The notes beneath the pieces are model-generated. The model saw only the letters and a program-made list of their open reading frames with translations, ran no database searches and had not been told where the DNA came from. A stretch of 64,000 nucleotides of DNA from Niebla homalea (Eukaryota > Ascomycota > Lecanoromycetes > Lecanorales > Ramalinaceae), in the NCBI GenBank assembly GCA_019925105.1, contig JAHGAU010000003.1, positions 992,001 to 1,056,000 on the forward strand, given 5' to 3'. Shown here piece by piece: positions 10,801 through 21,897 of this stretch (its first letter is position 1; every line of letters begins with the position of its first letter). The position numbers were made by a program, and so were the translations under genes.

Positions 10801-12375
10801 TTACAACGCGCCTCCAACCATCTTAACAATCCACATTGCAAGCCTAACTCTCAAGCCGGCCTTTCTATTGGGGCCTTCGAGCTCCTGCTCAGTGATAGGC
10901 GTGGTGTGCTGCTCCAGCGTGGCGACTTCGTGCTTCCACTTCATTTGCAATTGCTTGTCCGATGTCACCACCATAGCGCCAATCTCCAAATCCAAACCGT
11001 AGCTTCTCGTCGTGTAATTCGAGCTCCCTACTATAGTTACACTGGGTGCTGACTCTGGCGCATCTGCTTGGTCAAATCGGGCTTCTTGAAGCGGCGACTG
11101 GGGCAACGTCACCCAAAGCCCTTTGGCATGATATGTCCATCCCCCTGGCTGGCCTACAGTGCCATTTCTCCATTCCCGCAATTGCAAATTGTATCCACGT
11201 GCCGCACGAAGAAACAGTAAAGAGAGACGTGAGTAGGCTGCAGGCAGCATGCCACTGATTCCTTTGGAGCCGAAAAATCCGTTTGCGTAGGGCGATGCGG
11301 TCAGGATTGTCCCCGGCACAGACTGAGGAGCCGATGACAAGGAGAGGAGAGCAGAAGTGACACTGGGATGAGGATTGAAGTAGCCAGCGGTGAACGTGTA
11401 TTGCTCGATCTGGCGCTCTTTCGCCAGCGCAAGCGTAATCGCTGGGAGCTCAGTGTTGATGGAGGGTGGCAGACACAGCAAAGGATAGACGGACGTGCCA
11501 GCGTCAGAGGGTTTTGCAGGATGAGATGGAGGGCTGATCAGGGGTCTCAGCAGGGAGGTGGCGGAGGCTTTATGATGAGCGGGTGCCAGCAGAGGGTCAG
11601 GTGCCTTGTTCGACTCTGGCCATGATATGACGTGCCCCGCTGGATTGGGAGAGAACTCGACGAGACAGCTAATGCTGCATACTGTATGATGGATGCGGGC
11701 AAAGTAATCTGCCACGGGCTTCGACTTGAAGATATGATATCGATCCTGACGATTGGTGAAGTAGTCATTGGACAGATTTGCCCCCGACAAAATCACTTCA
11801 TCATCGACGCCGTATAGCTTCATGTGCTGAAGCCCCCAACCTTCATTGATTCGCTTGGGAATGAAGACCTTCCGAAACCCTGTCAGGTTTGGAGTATGGT
11901 ACATGCGAATCTCGGCTCTCCCAGGGTAGTCTCGAACCAGTGGAGCCAACAAGGAGGCACATGATACCTGCGGCGACTCTCTTGTGCCACGCAGTGCATC
12001 CGTGAGGATGGAGACACGGAGGACTGGATTCGACGTCAATGCTTGGCGAATAGTGGCAATCAATTCATGCTCAGATTTGCCAATGTAGAGGGTGGATAGG
12101 TAGATACGCCGCCGAGCGGTTTTTATCTGGTTCTTGAGATTCGAGTAGAACTCCTCGGGCGATCGAAGCACTTGTATTTGAGAGGCATCGATGTCGATTC
12201 TAGGTGCTATGCGATCGAGGTCTGATTTTAGGCTTGCTCGGGTAGTCGACGCTTCAAATTGAGGAGACGCCGGAGTTGCATTGGACATATACCGAGCTTC
12301 TACTCGACATGCATGCTTGTAGTGTGGTAGTGAACCCCATGCTCGTGAGGAGAATGCGATTCGCGGCAAGATCAT
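10801..12375 (-). CDS. PGS1: CDP-diacylglycerol--glycerol-3-phosphate 3-phosphatidyltransferase, mitochondrial
   Basis: Phosphatidylglycerophosphate synthase of the phospholipase-D superfamily, the committed step of cardiolipin synthesis in mitochondria (CDP-DAG plus glycerol-3-phosphate gives PGP plus CMP). Single exon, 524 aa. The N-terminus is basic and hydroxylated (MILPRIAFSSRAWGS), fitting a mitochondrial presequence. Two HxK catalytic motifs are visible: HMKLYGVDDEVILSGANLS (about residue 185) followed by NDYFTNRQDRY, and YHAKGLWV (about residue 418) followed by VGSSNYTTRSYGLDLEIGAMV. Length matches fungal Pgs1. Convergent with SLP1 (145 bp between stops), divergent from SAC3. Confidence 0.95.
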   Translation of the reverse strand: MILPRIAFSSRAWGSLPHYKHACRVEARYMSNATPASPQFEASTTRASLKSDLDRIAPRIDIDASQIQVLRSPEEFYSNLKNQIKTARRRIYLSTLYIGKSEHELIATIRQALTSNPVLRVSILTDALRGTRESPQVSCASLLAPLVRDYPGRAEIRMYHTPNLTGFRKVFIPKRINEGWGLQHMKLYGVDDEVILSGANLSNDYFTNRQDRYHIFKSKPVADYFARIHHTVCSISCLVEFSPNPAGHVISWPESNKAPDPLLAPAHHKASATSLLRPLISPPSHPAKPSDAGTSVYPLLCLPPSINTELPAITLALAKERQIEQYTFTAGYFNPHPSVTSALLSLSSAPQSVPGTILTASPYANGFFGSKGISGMLPAAYSRLSLLFLRAARGYNLQLREWRNGTVGQPGGWTYHAKGLWVTLPQSPLQEARFDQADAPESAPSVTIVGSSNYTTRSYGLDLEIGAMVVTSDKQLQMKWKHEVATLEQHTTPITEQELEGPNRKAGLRVRLAMWIVKMVGGAL

Positions 12376-12809
12376 CTAATTCAAGCCTGCGACACAATCA
12401 CGTAGCTAATGACACGATATTCATTCCGAGCGCCGATCTGACGATATCTGCAACGGATACCCGCAAATGGTAAAGCTCGTGTTGAGGAGGTTAGAGCTGG
12501 TGGGAGGGAGGGATACAGTGAAGCTGGTGGAGTCGTGGTTGCATGCGGAAGTGAATAGATTACTTACCTTAGTTCTACTCCACATTTCACAAAACCGCTA
12601 GTTGGGAAACTAGTAATATTTAAATGAAGCGACCCTGGGCCCCGGGGCCTGGGGCCTAGGGCTTTTTTGAGTGTCGAAAGTCGAAACAACAGCACAATAA
12701 TGTACGATTGCATGTCTGTTGCACCACTCTACCAATGAATTACGCTTTCAGGGATCTTGATGTCATCACACTATATTAGACAAGGGCGCCACCCAGGTCG
12801 CTGGCGCAA
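12376..12809. promoter_or_regulatory. Divergent promoter gap PGS1 / SAC3
   Basis: 434 bp between start codons of two divergent genes. It contains a small inverted repeat (CTAGTT...AACTAG near 12598) and a GC-rich run of GGGCC/GGCC words near 12635-12660. No specific factor site is claimed. Confidence 0.45.
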
Positions 12810-15800
12810 ATGTCAGCACCATCTGGGCCGGCGAGGGCAAGGGCGAACAGCAGATCGAGAGGTAACCCTCGAGGAGTCGGGAGATCAAGAGATACTCGAA
12901 ATGGCATCGCCAAATCCTCAATAGAACGTCGTACGAACGCCGACGGCGCCGCGGCTCCTGCCTCCGAGCGACAGTCCAAGCTTGGGGTCAACAACCATCA
13001 ATATCGAAACAAGTCATTGAGAAATGCACCAAGGTCTAAGCCAACGAATGCTGCGCATGGGAACAGGACACTCAGCTCCAGAAATGAGGCATGGCGCAAC
13101 GCTCCCGAGGACAGTGGTAGCTACAAGAGGCACATGGCCGATTTATATCAGAGCGTAAGCGTTTCCCCAACCCTTTCACTGACCACGAGGCTTGCCTAGT
13201 AACCTTACACTCTCTGCTATGGCTAGCTCAAGGAAGATCGCGATCGCGAACGAAGGGAGGCGATCAAGAATGGCTTTCTCGCAGATCCGGACAGACCGAC
13301 CTCTCTTGCTCACGCAATCACTCCGGTGGGGACTTGCAAAGATATGTGCCCGGAGTTTGAGCGCGTGGAAAGGATAGTGCAGCTTATGGTTGATGGAAGC
13401 GAAAAGGTAGTTACCACAGATCACATGCTGGAATACGCTGAGCTGATCAGCCTTGGAACAGGAGCCTGCCACCTCGGGGTCCAAGGCGCCTTGTGAAGCT
13501 CTGATGGTGAAAAGATTTCGAAGATCCGCTGCTGGATATGATGAGCAGCTACCATCAGATATTCGACCCCCGGCTGTGTTGAGACAGACGCTTGACTATC
13601 TCTTCAACGAGGTTGTAGGAGGCCCCACTCAGCTCGCCGCACTCCATAAATTCGTCTGGGATAGGACAAGGGGCATTCGCAATGACTTCTCCATCCAGCA
13701 AGTCACCAAGACTGAAGACATCCGTATCGCGGTTGAGTGTTTTGAGCGCATTGCTCGATTCCACATTCTATCCTTGCATCAACTTTCTCGGCCTGATCTG
13801 AAGGATAATGAATTTGACCACCATCAGGAAAGAGAGCAACTCAACAACACTTTGCTCTCCTTGATGTACTACTATGACGACAGTAGACACAAGCTCACAT
13901 CCCCCAACGAGGCCGAATTTCGTGCCTACTGCATCTTATTCGAGATTCAAGACCAACGCCCAGACCTGGAAGACCGGGCACAGAATTGGCCACTGTGGAT
14001 TTTGAAAGATCCGCGGGTCCAAATTGCATTCAAGCTGTATGCTGCTGCGAGAAATACCTCAGACGAGCAAGGCCCTCTGCGCCCGCGTTCTTCCTTTTCC
14101 CTGGCACAGGCGAACACTGGAGGCTTCTGGGCTATCGTGAGATCGAATTCCGTATCGTATTTGACTGCATGTGTTGCAGAAATCTACTTCAATATCGTAC
14201 GAGGCACGGCGTTAGAAGCGATATGGAAGGCTTACAAGGGTAAAAGAGGAGGCGCCACTAGGATCGAGGACTGGGTCCTGCAGGATATGACTAGGGCGTT
14301 GGGATTTGATAATGAAGACGAGACTGCGCAATATTGTGAAGAACGTGATTTTGTCGTGGCAGAGAACGAAAATGGTGATTCTTATGTCGACTTGAGTTCA
14401 GTGACTCGTAGTCAGCTCGGAGGTTGGTCAAAATGCAATTTGATGGGAGATGCTTACACTCGGTTGCCAGACTCCAATCCACGAAGGAAACAAAGGTTTT
14501 CCAGATCTCTTGTTGAGATGAAACGACTGGGCCGCTCCCTTCCCGCCGTCATCAATGGTCTTAGTGCATCCGACGCTACCTCAAAAGGCCTGATAGAGGA
14601 ATCTGATGTTGACTATGCTTCAGACACGAACGACGAATCGTTGTTCTTGGATGACAGTTCGGAAGGGGAACAGAGTAAGTCAAGGTCAAGATCTGATAGT
14701 TCTTCGAAAGGCGAGAACAGCTTGAACGGGCTGCTTCCCACTTCGAACCTGGATGCTCCCAAGTCGATAGGTGTCTTTGGTCAGCCCTCTTCTTTACTGA
14801 AGCCTCGACCGCAAGGACATGACTCGTCTGCGTCGAATGGTGGAGATTCTCATTCAAGCAATGTCACCGCTCCGACATTCAAGACCAACCCTTTCGCCAT
14901 CCAAAAAGACCTGCAAATCGATTCGGGTGGGAACGATCCTGCCATCTTATCAAGGTCCTCAGATCCAAGTCCTTTTCTAGTCAAGGAGAACACCGCGTCT
15001 TTCAACCCATTTCGAAAGCCGGCAGGACAGTCTGATCAATCTTCTACGGATGCTACATCAATATTCACTTCAAAGCCTCCAACTTTCAATCCTTTCCAGT
15101 CGTCAGGAGGACTCCCAGCTACTATCCACCCCGCAACATCATCTGAGCCTTCAGCGAATCTGGTGTTTGGCCGTCCTTCTTCCTCTTTGGCAGGTCAGGG
15201 TCCCCTTAATGACAAGTCTTTTCCGTTGGGCAACCAAAATTCCAATGTTCCACTTGAGGTGCAGCAGACCCAGAAACCGACATTATTTGGTCAGCCATCT
15301 GACCTCAAAGATATTGGAGGCTCTCCAAGCAGTCAGCCAGAAAAGCAACCCTCAGTTCGCTCTCCCTCTTCAGGATTTGCCAACGCCACGTCAACAACTA
15401 TATCTACGGAGGCCCCTCTCCTGGTGCCTTCCCAGCCGGGAGCGCAACCTGTGTCGACATCTGAAGTGAAGGCTTCAGGACCCGTCTTCAGCTTCTCATC
15501 ACCTCAAATCCAGCCGCAAACTACTCTGGGTCAAATAGATCCTGGTACCCAGTCAAAGGAGCCGGAAAGGGCGGCTCCTGGATACGAGCATCCGACCCTT
15601 ACCCCGTTTGGCTCGAAGGATCTTTCTGATACAAGTGCTGCATTCTCAAGGCCGTCGAACCGTCCTGTTACACAGCAAGACCCTAAGCCTCCTCCAGATG
15701 TAACAAAGCTTGGGCAGAACCAAAATCCATTAATTGAATCTTCATCTAGCATTGCGTCTCCTGCTTTGAAACGACCACTACTTGGGGACCACTCTTTCCC

Positions 15801-17334
15801 TCAAGACTTCGCGCAGAGTCTCAAGCCTTCATTGAAGAGACCAAGCGAGCCAACGAACTCAGTCCTTAGTAACGCATCTCGTCCGATTACCCCCATTCAA
15901 CCCTCACCTGCAGCCCTTCAGAAGGGCGACAATCGGCCCAGGATTCTCGACGATTTGGCCAGTTCCTTGATGATGGAGGAAGGCGGTCTTCTTGAGCAAT
16001 TTGTTGAGTTCATGGTTCGGCCATTGATGAGGACATCCGCTCTTAAGTTCAAAGACGAGCAATCCTGGGCAGTCGCAAGTTTGCCTCTCCTCTAAAACAG
16101 CAGTATCAGGCTTTGCGAATGCTGATTGTCATCAGGGGATTATCGATCGGTGTTGCTCGCCAAGAAATATGGCAGGAAGTGGAAGGCAAATGCATGGGAC
16201 CTGGGCTTAAAGCGGAGAGGGAAGGAGCGCAGGAAGATGCTGGCCAAGTCAATGAGGGATCGAGTGCAGAGTCCAAGCTCACAGCAGATCGTTGACGATG
16301 AAGTGCCCTCAGCCTCTGCTGCAGATTTCGCCACGAGTATACTTGAACAGGTTTCAAATAGCTCAAGGAAGCGACAATCTTTACCTGCTCAGCTTTCAGA
16401 AAGCCAAAAAACTACATCTGACGCTCCTGTCATAAATGGCGCTAAGAGGAAGCGCGACGAATCAGACCACGTGGCTCAAGGAAGTACACCTCCGCCGTTC
16501 AAGGCCTCTCATAGACGATCAAACACTCTCAGTGATTCAGTGATGTCGGCCCCGCCTAACAGACGTTCGCGGACGAACATGCAATCAAGTCAGTCAAGTG
16601 TTGACCCAAACAGGATTGGCGATGGCTCACTACTTGGAGACATCCTGATGCGACAGGCGCGACGATTGGCACCACACGTGAAATCAGATACCACTCACAC
16701 AAGCTACTTCAAGCTCAAGGCCATGGGACTTGATCCAGATACACCACTTGTGCCCGCGACCAATAAACGACCAGCACCTTCGACAAAGATCAGTAGCTTG
16801 TCTGAACCAAGCTCCAAGGCCCATGCCCCAACTTCAGACCAGCTTGCCAAGAAGTCTCGGTCGCAGCCGGAACAGGATGATGACGAGGACCTTTTCGCTT
16901 CCATTCGAGCTGTGCGGGAAACTTTAGCAGAGTCGACTTCCTGGTTTCAGTCCGAGCGTGCTACCATCGAAAGGTCCCTGACCCCTCGTACGAGCACGAC
17001 TCCTCAGGACCGGTCAAGGACCGCTCAAAGGGAGCCGCAGGGATTCACGGCCAAGCCGAGGACGCCTACAAGGACAGAGCTACGCAACAAAGCTTTGGGT
17101 GACAAGTCTCTACTACCAAATGGGTTTTGGGATAGCCCAAAGGTCCCTAGTAAGCAATCTAGCGAGAACGACAACTTCACGAGGAGTGAGGGTCTAAATC
17201 CAATGGGCTTCGCAGCCTTGGCAAAGCACGGGGATTTGAATGGAGGACCGAATCGAGCTGCGCTCGGACAGGATTCAAGCAAGGACTCGATGAAAGCAGC
17301 TGGTACGAGCGCTGACGACGCCATTGAATTGTAG
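12810..17334 (+). CDS. SAC3: Sac3/GANP family nuclear mRNA export factor
   Basis: Scaffold of the TREX-2 complex that couples transcription to mRNA export at the nuclear pore. Exons: 12810-13154, 13227-13406, 13462-16078, 16136-17334; 1446 aa. The conserved Sac3/GANP domain follows GTCKDMCPEFERVERI at the end of exon 2 and runs through MVKRFRRSAAGYDEQLPSDIRPP, the SIQQVTKTEDIRIAVECFERIARFHI helix and ILFEIQDQRPD to the winged-helix WVLQDMTRALGF. A Ser/Pro/Phe-rich middle (about residues 400-1000) has scattered FG-like motifs (VFGQPSSLL, VFGRPSSS, LFGQPSDL, TPFGSKD). The last intron (donor GTTTGC, 57 nt) joins KFKDEQSWAVA to DYRSVLLAKKYGRKWKANAW, a basic helical segment usual in fungal Sac3. 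That donor is unusual but both flanks fit the family. A Lys/Arg-rich tail follows. Confidence 0.9.
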
Positions 17335-17783
17335 CAAGGAAGCTGGAGGATTTCGGATGATTGAGCATAGCGCTGGTGTTTCTTGAATTGAGCAGGGTGG
17401 CTGGCTCTAGATACCCCTTCTCGTTTGGCTATCTTGTTTAGATAGGTGGTATCTGTATTATGGAGGCAACAATGTTAATGAATCGAGACTATTTGAACCT
17501 ATTGATCATGAGCTTGCTGCCTCTGACCGTACTTGAGGCAGACATGTCATATCCGCAAAAGCACCAGAAAGCAAAGCTTCAGTAAGCGCGCGACGGTGGA
17601 GTTTGGCGATGTTATTACGAAGGGCTTACTCTAGGGATGGATGGAAGTTGACTAAGTTAAAGCAATCCTGCAGGCCTTCCGAGAGGGTCTTTGGGTACAA
17701 CCTAAGATAAATTGAGGAGCGGAGGTGGGGGGGCGGGCCAGGTGCACTTGGCCTCCAATGGTCCACCCAAACCATACTCCAAC
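17335..17783. other. Intergenic SAC3 to NTA1
   Basis: 3' flank of SAC3 and 5' flank of NTA1, both on the plus strand. It has a short poly-G run near 17727. No further gene seen. Confidence 0.5.
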
Positions 17784-18779
17784 ATGAAGCTTGCTGCCCT
17801 CCAAATCGATGCAAAACTTGGCCAGGTCAGCTTGAATCTAGCTCGTGCAGACGCAATACTGGCAGCGTCTCCTCCGAGAGATGTAGATCTTCTCGTGCTA
17901 CCTGAGCTTGCCTTCACTGGCTATAACCACACCCTCGCCAGCATCGCCCCATTGCTCGAACCCACGGCGAAAGGTATAAGCACCGAATGGGCCATCTCGA
18001 CGGCTGCTAAGTACGGTTGTCTTGTCACCGTCGGGTACCCGGAAAGGTGTACCGACAATGGGACGAGTGAAGTATTGTCAGGGGACGATCTGAAGCTGCT
18101 TGCGTACAACAGTACCGTCACCGTAGACCAGCATGGGAAAGTGCTGGCCCACTACCGCAAAACCCACCTGTACTACACCGATGAATCCTGGGCCGAAGAA
18201 GGGCCTGAAAGATGGCTTGTCACCGACTTGCCATTTCACAAGCACGGACATAGTGAAGTCAAGGACCGGACAGTGCTCAAGGCCGCGTTTGGGATATGCA
18301 TGGATCTCAACCCGTACCAATTTACTGCTCCATGGGATGCTTATGAGTTCTGTACTGCGGCGATTGAAGGGCAAGCCCGGATCTTGGTCTTGAGCATGGC
18401 CTGGCTCTCCAGTCTGCCCGCCGACGAATTGAGAGAATTCCCGGGGGAGCCGGATCATAGTACTTTCAGCTACTGGATCAATCGCCTGGCGCCCTTTCTA
18501 GAAAGTGACAACGAGGTGATAGTTGTGTGTGCTAACAGGGCGGGTGAGGAAGGCGGGAGGAATCCTTGTGGGCAAGTCGAGGAAGGTGTCCGATACGCTG
18601 GGAGCAGCTGGATAGGAAAGATTGGCAAGGGACATGCAAGCGTCTGGGGCATGCTTGGGAGACAGCAAGAAGGTTTACTACCTGCAGAACTGGAGGAGCC
18701 ACCAAGATTGCAATTCCGTGTCGCGAAACGCAGTCAGACCCCAGACGAAGCAGTCTCTTATGCAGACGCACAGGATTGA
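17784..18779 (+). CDS. NTA1: Protein N-terminal amidase (nitrilase superfamily)
   Basis: Deamidates N-terminal Asn and Gln, making them secondary degrons of the Arg/N-degron pathway. Single exon, 331 aa from ATGAAGCTTGCTGCC. This start was preferred over the in-frame ATG at 17712 because family members begin within a few residues of the first beta strand (LAALQIDAKLGQV). The complete nitrilase triad is visible: Glu41 (LVLPELAFTGYN), Lys126 (HYRKTHLYYTDE) and Cys172 (AFGICMDLNPYQF). The GICMDLNP motif is the Nta1 version. Length is slightly below the yeast protein (about 457) but usual for filamentous fungi. Confidence 0.92.
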   Translation: MKLAALQIDAKLGQVSLNLARADAILAASPPRDVDLLVLPELAFTGYNHTLASIAPLLEPTAKGISTEWAISTAAKYGCLVTVGYPERCTDNGTSEVLSGDDLKLLAYNSTVTVDQHGKVLAHYRKTHLYYTDESWAEEGPERWLVTDLPFHKHGHSEVKDRTVLKAAFGICMDLNPYQFTAPWDAYEFCTAAIEGQARILVLSMAWLSSLPADELREFPGEPDHSTFSYWINRLAPFLESDNEVIVVCANRAGEEGGRNPCGQVEEGVRYAGSSWIGKIGKGHASVWGMLGRQQEGLLPAELEEPPRLQFRVAKRSQTPDEAVSYADAQD

Positions 18780-18870
18780 AGAATGGGAGGATCAAGAATG
18801 GTAAGACCATTTGGAACTTGACCAAATACCCGCTACGACTATCGTAATCCTTGGATCTGGTGGTTTTTTT

Positions 18871-19926
18871 TCACCAGGCAGGATGGTGAGTCATATCACC
18901 AGCACTTGTCTCGTTCCCGTACAACTTCCAATACAAGTCTCCAATGGGAGTCTCATTCGCCGCCTCAGGTTTTTTGACTTGAGCAACCTGGTCAATGTCC
19001 AAGGCGTTTTTGTCTCGCCACTGCTCGAGCGCATCGAAGTTCGTACACTTTCTCTTCACGGAGAAATCTGGAAATGGTTTCTCCTGCGTCTCGAGCCACA
19101 TATAGGTGGTCATCCCAGCGTCCGCTGAACACATCAAAGACTGCAAGATGATGTCTGTGCAGTGACGCAAATGAAGCCAGAAGATCTCTGAGTGTTTTCG
19201 CTTGGGCGGGCCTGTTTCAGGTCCGTACTTCTCCAGATGATATCGTTCACCATCCCAGTAATAGTCCTTGAAGGCTTCCTTGCGGATAGCATCGAAGCAG
19301 TGGATCTGATGGAAGACATCCATACCTCCAATGTATGCCTCATCTCCAAACCCGAAGAGCTCGTCTGGGTACTTGGCCGTCTTTGCTGGATCCTTCCCAA
19401 GCTTCTCTACCTGGTCACGGGACAAGACAAAGTTTCGCTGGATTTCGTAATTTTGCCATTCTTCATCCGTCTCTGGCCCTGGTGCACGCCTTCCAAGCAG
19501 CGGCTCAGAGCCAGGAAACAGAGTCCCCTGTACCTGCTTATCCACAAAACCAATTTCTATGTCTTCGAGTATTGGAGCTAGGAGATGAATCAGTGACAGC
19601 ATCGACTATGAGCGCTGTGTGGTCGTACAGTACGAAGAGACTTGCTTCAGAGCTTCATTGAGTTGATTCGATGAGCGATACGGTAGAGTGGCAAAGAGTA
19701 CGACTGATGACATGAAGACAAGTAGATTTGCTACTATGAAGACGCAGGATTTTCTGGAGAGTGATGACGGTTTCGGCAGAGAGGTATCGCTATTGTTTTC
19801 ATGGTGGTGGAGTTCGGCCTGTTTGGTGCTCGCTTCAGTATCAAAGCCTCCTGATGCGGGACTCGAGGAGAGCCTATGGTATCCATTGTGGCTTTGGCCA
19901 TGATGTTGCGGCTTCAAGACATTCAT
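18871..19926 (-). CDS. UstYa-family (DUF3328) membrane protein, candidate RiPP-modifying enzyme
   Basis: Two exons, 19926-19629 and 19577-18871, with a 51-nt intron (donor GTACGA); 334 aa. The splice gives SSYSPILEDIEIGF, the normal DUF3328 entry after the membrane anchor. A single transmembrane helix lies at about residues 60-80 (SCVFIVANLLVFMSSVVLFATL) after a His/Ser-rich cytosolic tail. The two defining HxxHC motifs are present: HQIHC at about 189-193 and HLRHC at about 235-239. In ustiloxin, asperipin, phomopsin and epichloecyclin pathways UstYa proteins are required for oxidative macrocyclisation of peptides; metal binding by the HxxHC motifs is generally assumed. It is transcribed away from a Kex2-repeat precursor 1.5 kb upstream, which supports that role here. 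DUF3328 proteins also occur in non-RiPP settings. Confidence 0.88.
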
Positions 19927-21416
19927 TTCGGAAAAATATATGACTTGACCAGGAGGGTCTCTCGATTTTGGGCTATGCCTTGATCAAGTACGCCTACGAG
20001 ACTTCACTTTCTTGGAGAAGAGACCGAATACTTTCCGGCAAGTCGTTTACGGTGATTTTGAAAGTGCGAGATGAGCCCTCTCGGGTGTTGGAAAGCGCCG
20101 ATCGAACTAGGCTATGGACAGAGCTGTGGTAGGAAGTCCTGATCTCGCCAGAGCTTCTGTGGGTATATGACATCGAAGATTCCCTATTTCTGTCGTCACA
20201 GATATCCTCGCTTCTTCCTTCCATTTTTCCGTTGACCAGCATTCAACAATATGCAGAATATACGTCACATCTGGCGGTGTCGAAGTTGTGATCAGTGTTG
20301 GACCATTGAGACGAAATCTGCTCCCTGGGACCTTCGCTCTGAGCGAAAAGGCCGAAGTATTCTTCATACCAATCATTGCGTCCCCAAGATTCAGGATTGT
20401 CGTCAAATTGTGTCCGCCGGGTCAAAGCCATGCTGGCACCTAACAAAACAAGTTAGCGTGTTGGATCTGACTTGCAGGCTCGCACAGCATCTCCTTGTTC
20501 AATCAACCTTTTGGTCCTATGGTCGAGTATGGAAGCTTCCCCTTATGTCAGGTGGCCTACAGCATAGAATTTCGATCGTCAACGCACGTCAACAACTAGG
20601 TTACCTGACTGGCAGAGGCTGAGGGCACGGACGTATTTCCTTTGTGCAAGAATCCAACGTTGAGCCTCCTACTGTGGGTCTCGGGTGAAACTTGTGATCA
20701 TAGTACCAGTCTCAACGTTACGAGTCTCGTCCACGTGCTTTAGAGAGACAGCAATTGCGCCGCCTATGGCAAGGTCTTTGGAAAAAGCAAATCCTTTGGA
20801 TCACAAGCATGATGTGACAGCTGACCGCCGCTCACATCTGCGCTGCAGTTGCTTTCTCCAGCTGCACTGTAGTCTTTAGCATGATGCATCACTTTCCAGG
20901 ATCCGCGTGTTGGGTCGAGAATGATGTTAAGCCTTTACGACCTACTACGATCCTTTCCCATGATGAGTACTTGACGTCAGGTGAGACACCTTCCTTTCAA
21001 GGTTGTGGACACGTCTCACTGGTGGTTCGTAATGACGAGCGGAGCAAGTAGTCAATCTTTGTCCTCACTCAGATAGAAGGAGTAGGGGCCATGATCCTCT
21101 ACCACGCCCTTCCCAAACCTGGTAATGTCCCTCGGAGTGACTTACCCCCAAAGAGCCGCCTCGGCTTTTGGAATATCGTCTTACTTGCGTCAATCACACC
21201 TTGCTTTAGGACATGGAATCGCTACGCTAAGTCCAATCGCTCCATACTTCCATTCCTCTGTCAAACGTCATTTTGCACCCTGTCGCTTGGCCATATCTGG
21301 ACATCATGTCACGCCCGTTCATGACTTAAAGCGAGCTGTTGACCTCTACTTTCCCGCTCAACAGAAATCATTCCTCTCCACCAAATCTTCCTGGAACAAG
21401 AACCCATCCATTCAAA
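19927..21416. promoter_or_regulatory. Divergent gap between UstYa gene and peptide precursor
   Basis: 1.5 kb between the divergent UstYa and precursor start codons, so it probably holds both promoters and would allow co-regulation. A weak possible gene on the minus strand (19994-20446) is listed separately. A CACGTG word lies near 20733. The last 100 bases before the precursor are CT-rich, as is common in fungal 5' leaders. Confidence 0.45.
19994..20446 (-). other. Possible small gene of unknown function, structure unresolved
   Basis: On the minus strand one frame reads from an ATG near 20446 (FDDNPESWGRNDWYEEYFG) and is interrupted by one TGA at 20243-20245. It resumes and ends with RTFKITVNDLPESIRSLL at 19994. 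A second frame over 20406-20107 is also open and compositionally normal (TYILHIVECWSTEKWKEE). A short intron removing the TGA is possible (GTATAT donor inside), but I could not settle the structure and recognise no family. It may be a decayed or non-coding region. Confidence 0.25.
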
Positions 21417-21826
21417 ATGCTCGGACCCAGACTACTTCTTCTCTTAACGGGCGCCATGTCCCTGACTGTAGCTGCCCCAATTGACAGTGCGGGGGTATGC
21501 TCTGTTCCACCACCTTTCCCTCTCCAAAGAGCTAAGCTGATTACTCTGGACAGGCAAAGAGATCCCAGCTGGACAGACGCGTGGAGCTCTACCCAGCGCC
21601 CGATCTCGGCCGAATCAAGGTCGACGACAATCTGGACAAACGCACAGAACTCTACCCAGCTCCCGATCTTGGCAGGATCAAGGTTGACGATGACCTGGCC
21701 AAACGGACCGAGCTCTATCCAGCACCTGATCTCGGCCGGATCAAGGTCGATGATGAGGTCGAAAAACGTGAGGAGCTCTACCCAGCCCCGGACCTGGGCA
21801 GGATCAAGGTTGACGACCAGGTATAG
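21417..21826 (+). CDS. Secreted Kex2-processed repeat peptide precursor (candidate RiPP/dikaritin precursor), reading frame broken
   Basis: Exon 1 21417-21494 encodes a clear signal peptide (MLGPRLLLLLTGAMSLTVAA, cut likely before PIDSAG). A 59-nt intron (GTATGC...CAG, branch-like GCTGATT) leads to exon 2 from 21554. Exon 2 opens with AKRSQLDRR, then repeated 21-residue units with the invariant ELYPAPDLGRIKVDD, a variable spacer (NLD, DLA, EVE) and Lys-Arg. Unit starts are at 21581, 21644, 21707 and 21770. The frame stops at TAG 21824-21826 after the fourth core, giving 116 aa. A fifth unit and acidic tail continue in another frame. Signal peptide, KR-separated identical cores with one Tyr each and a UstYa gene next door match UstA/GigA-type fungal RiPP precursors. 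Alternatives are another Kex2-processed secreted repeat protein or, less likely, a pheromone precursor. Confidence 0.8.
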
Positions 21827-21897
21827 AGAAGCGTGAGGAGCTGTATCCCGCACCCGATCTGGGCCGCATCAAGGTCGACGATGAGGTGCGGAAGAAG
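21581..21897 (+). repeat. Five 63-nt tandem coding repeats
   Basis: Units begin at 21581, 21644, 21707, 21770 and 21835. The spacing is 63, 63, 63 and then 65 nt, so two extra bases sit between units 4 and 5. Third-position differences among units are frequent while ELYPAPDLGRIKVDD stays constant, which points to protein-level constraint and not just recent duplication. Confidence 0.95.

Noticed and set aside
10279..11052. 257-codon frame overlapping SLP1 3' end and PGS1 3' end
   Set aside because: Shadow of two real genes; no family features.
17712..17783. Upstream in-frame ATG for NTA1
   Set aside because: It would add 24 Gly-rich residues before the first beta strand, unlike family members.
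21581..21897. 63-nt direct repeats as a CRISPR-like array
   Set aside because: The units are contiguous coding repeats with no unique spacers, in a eukaryotic gene.
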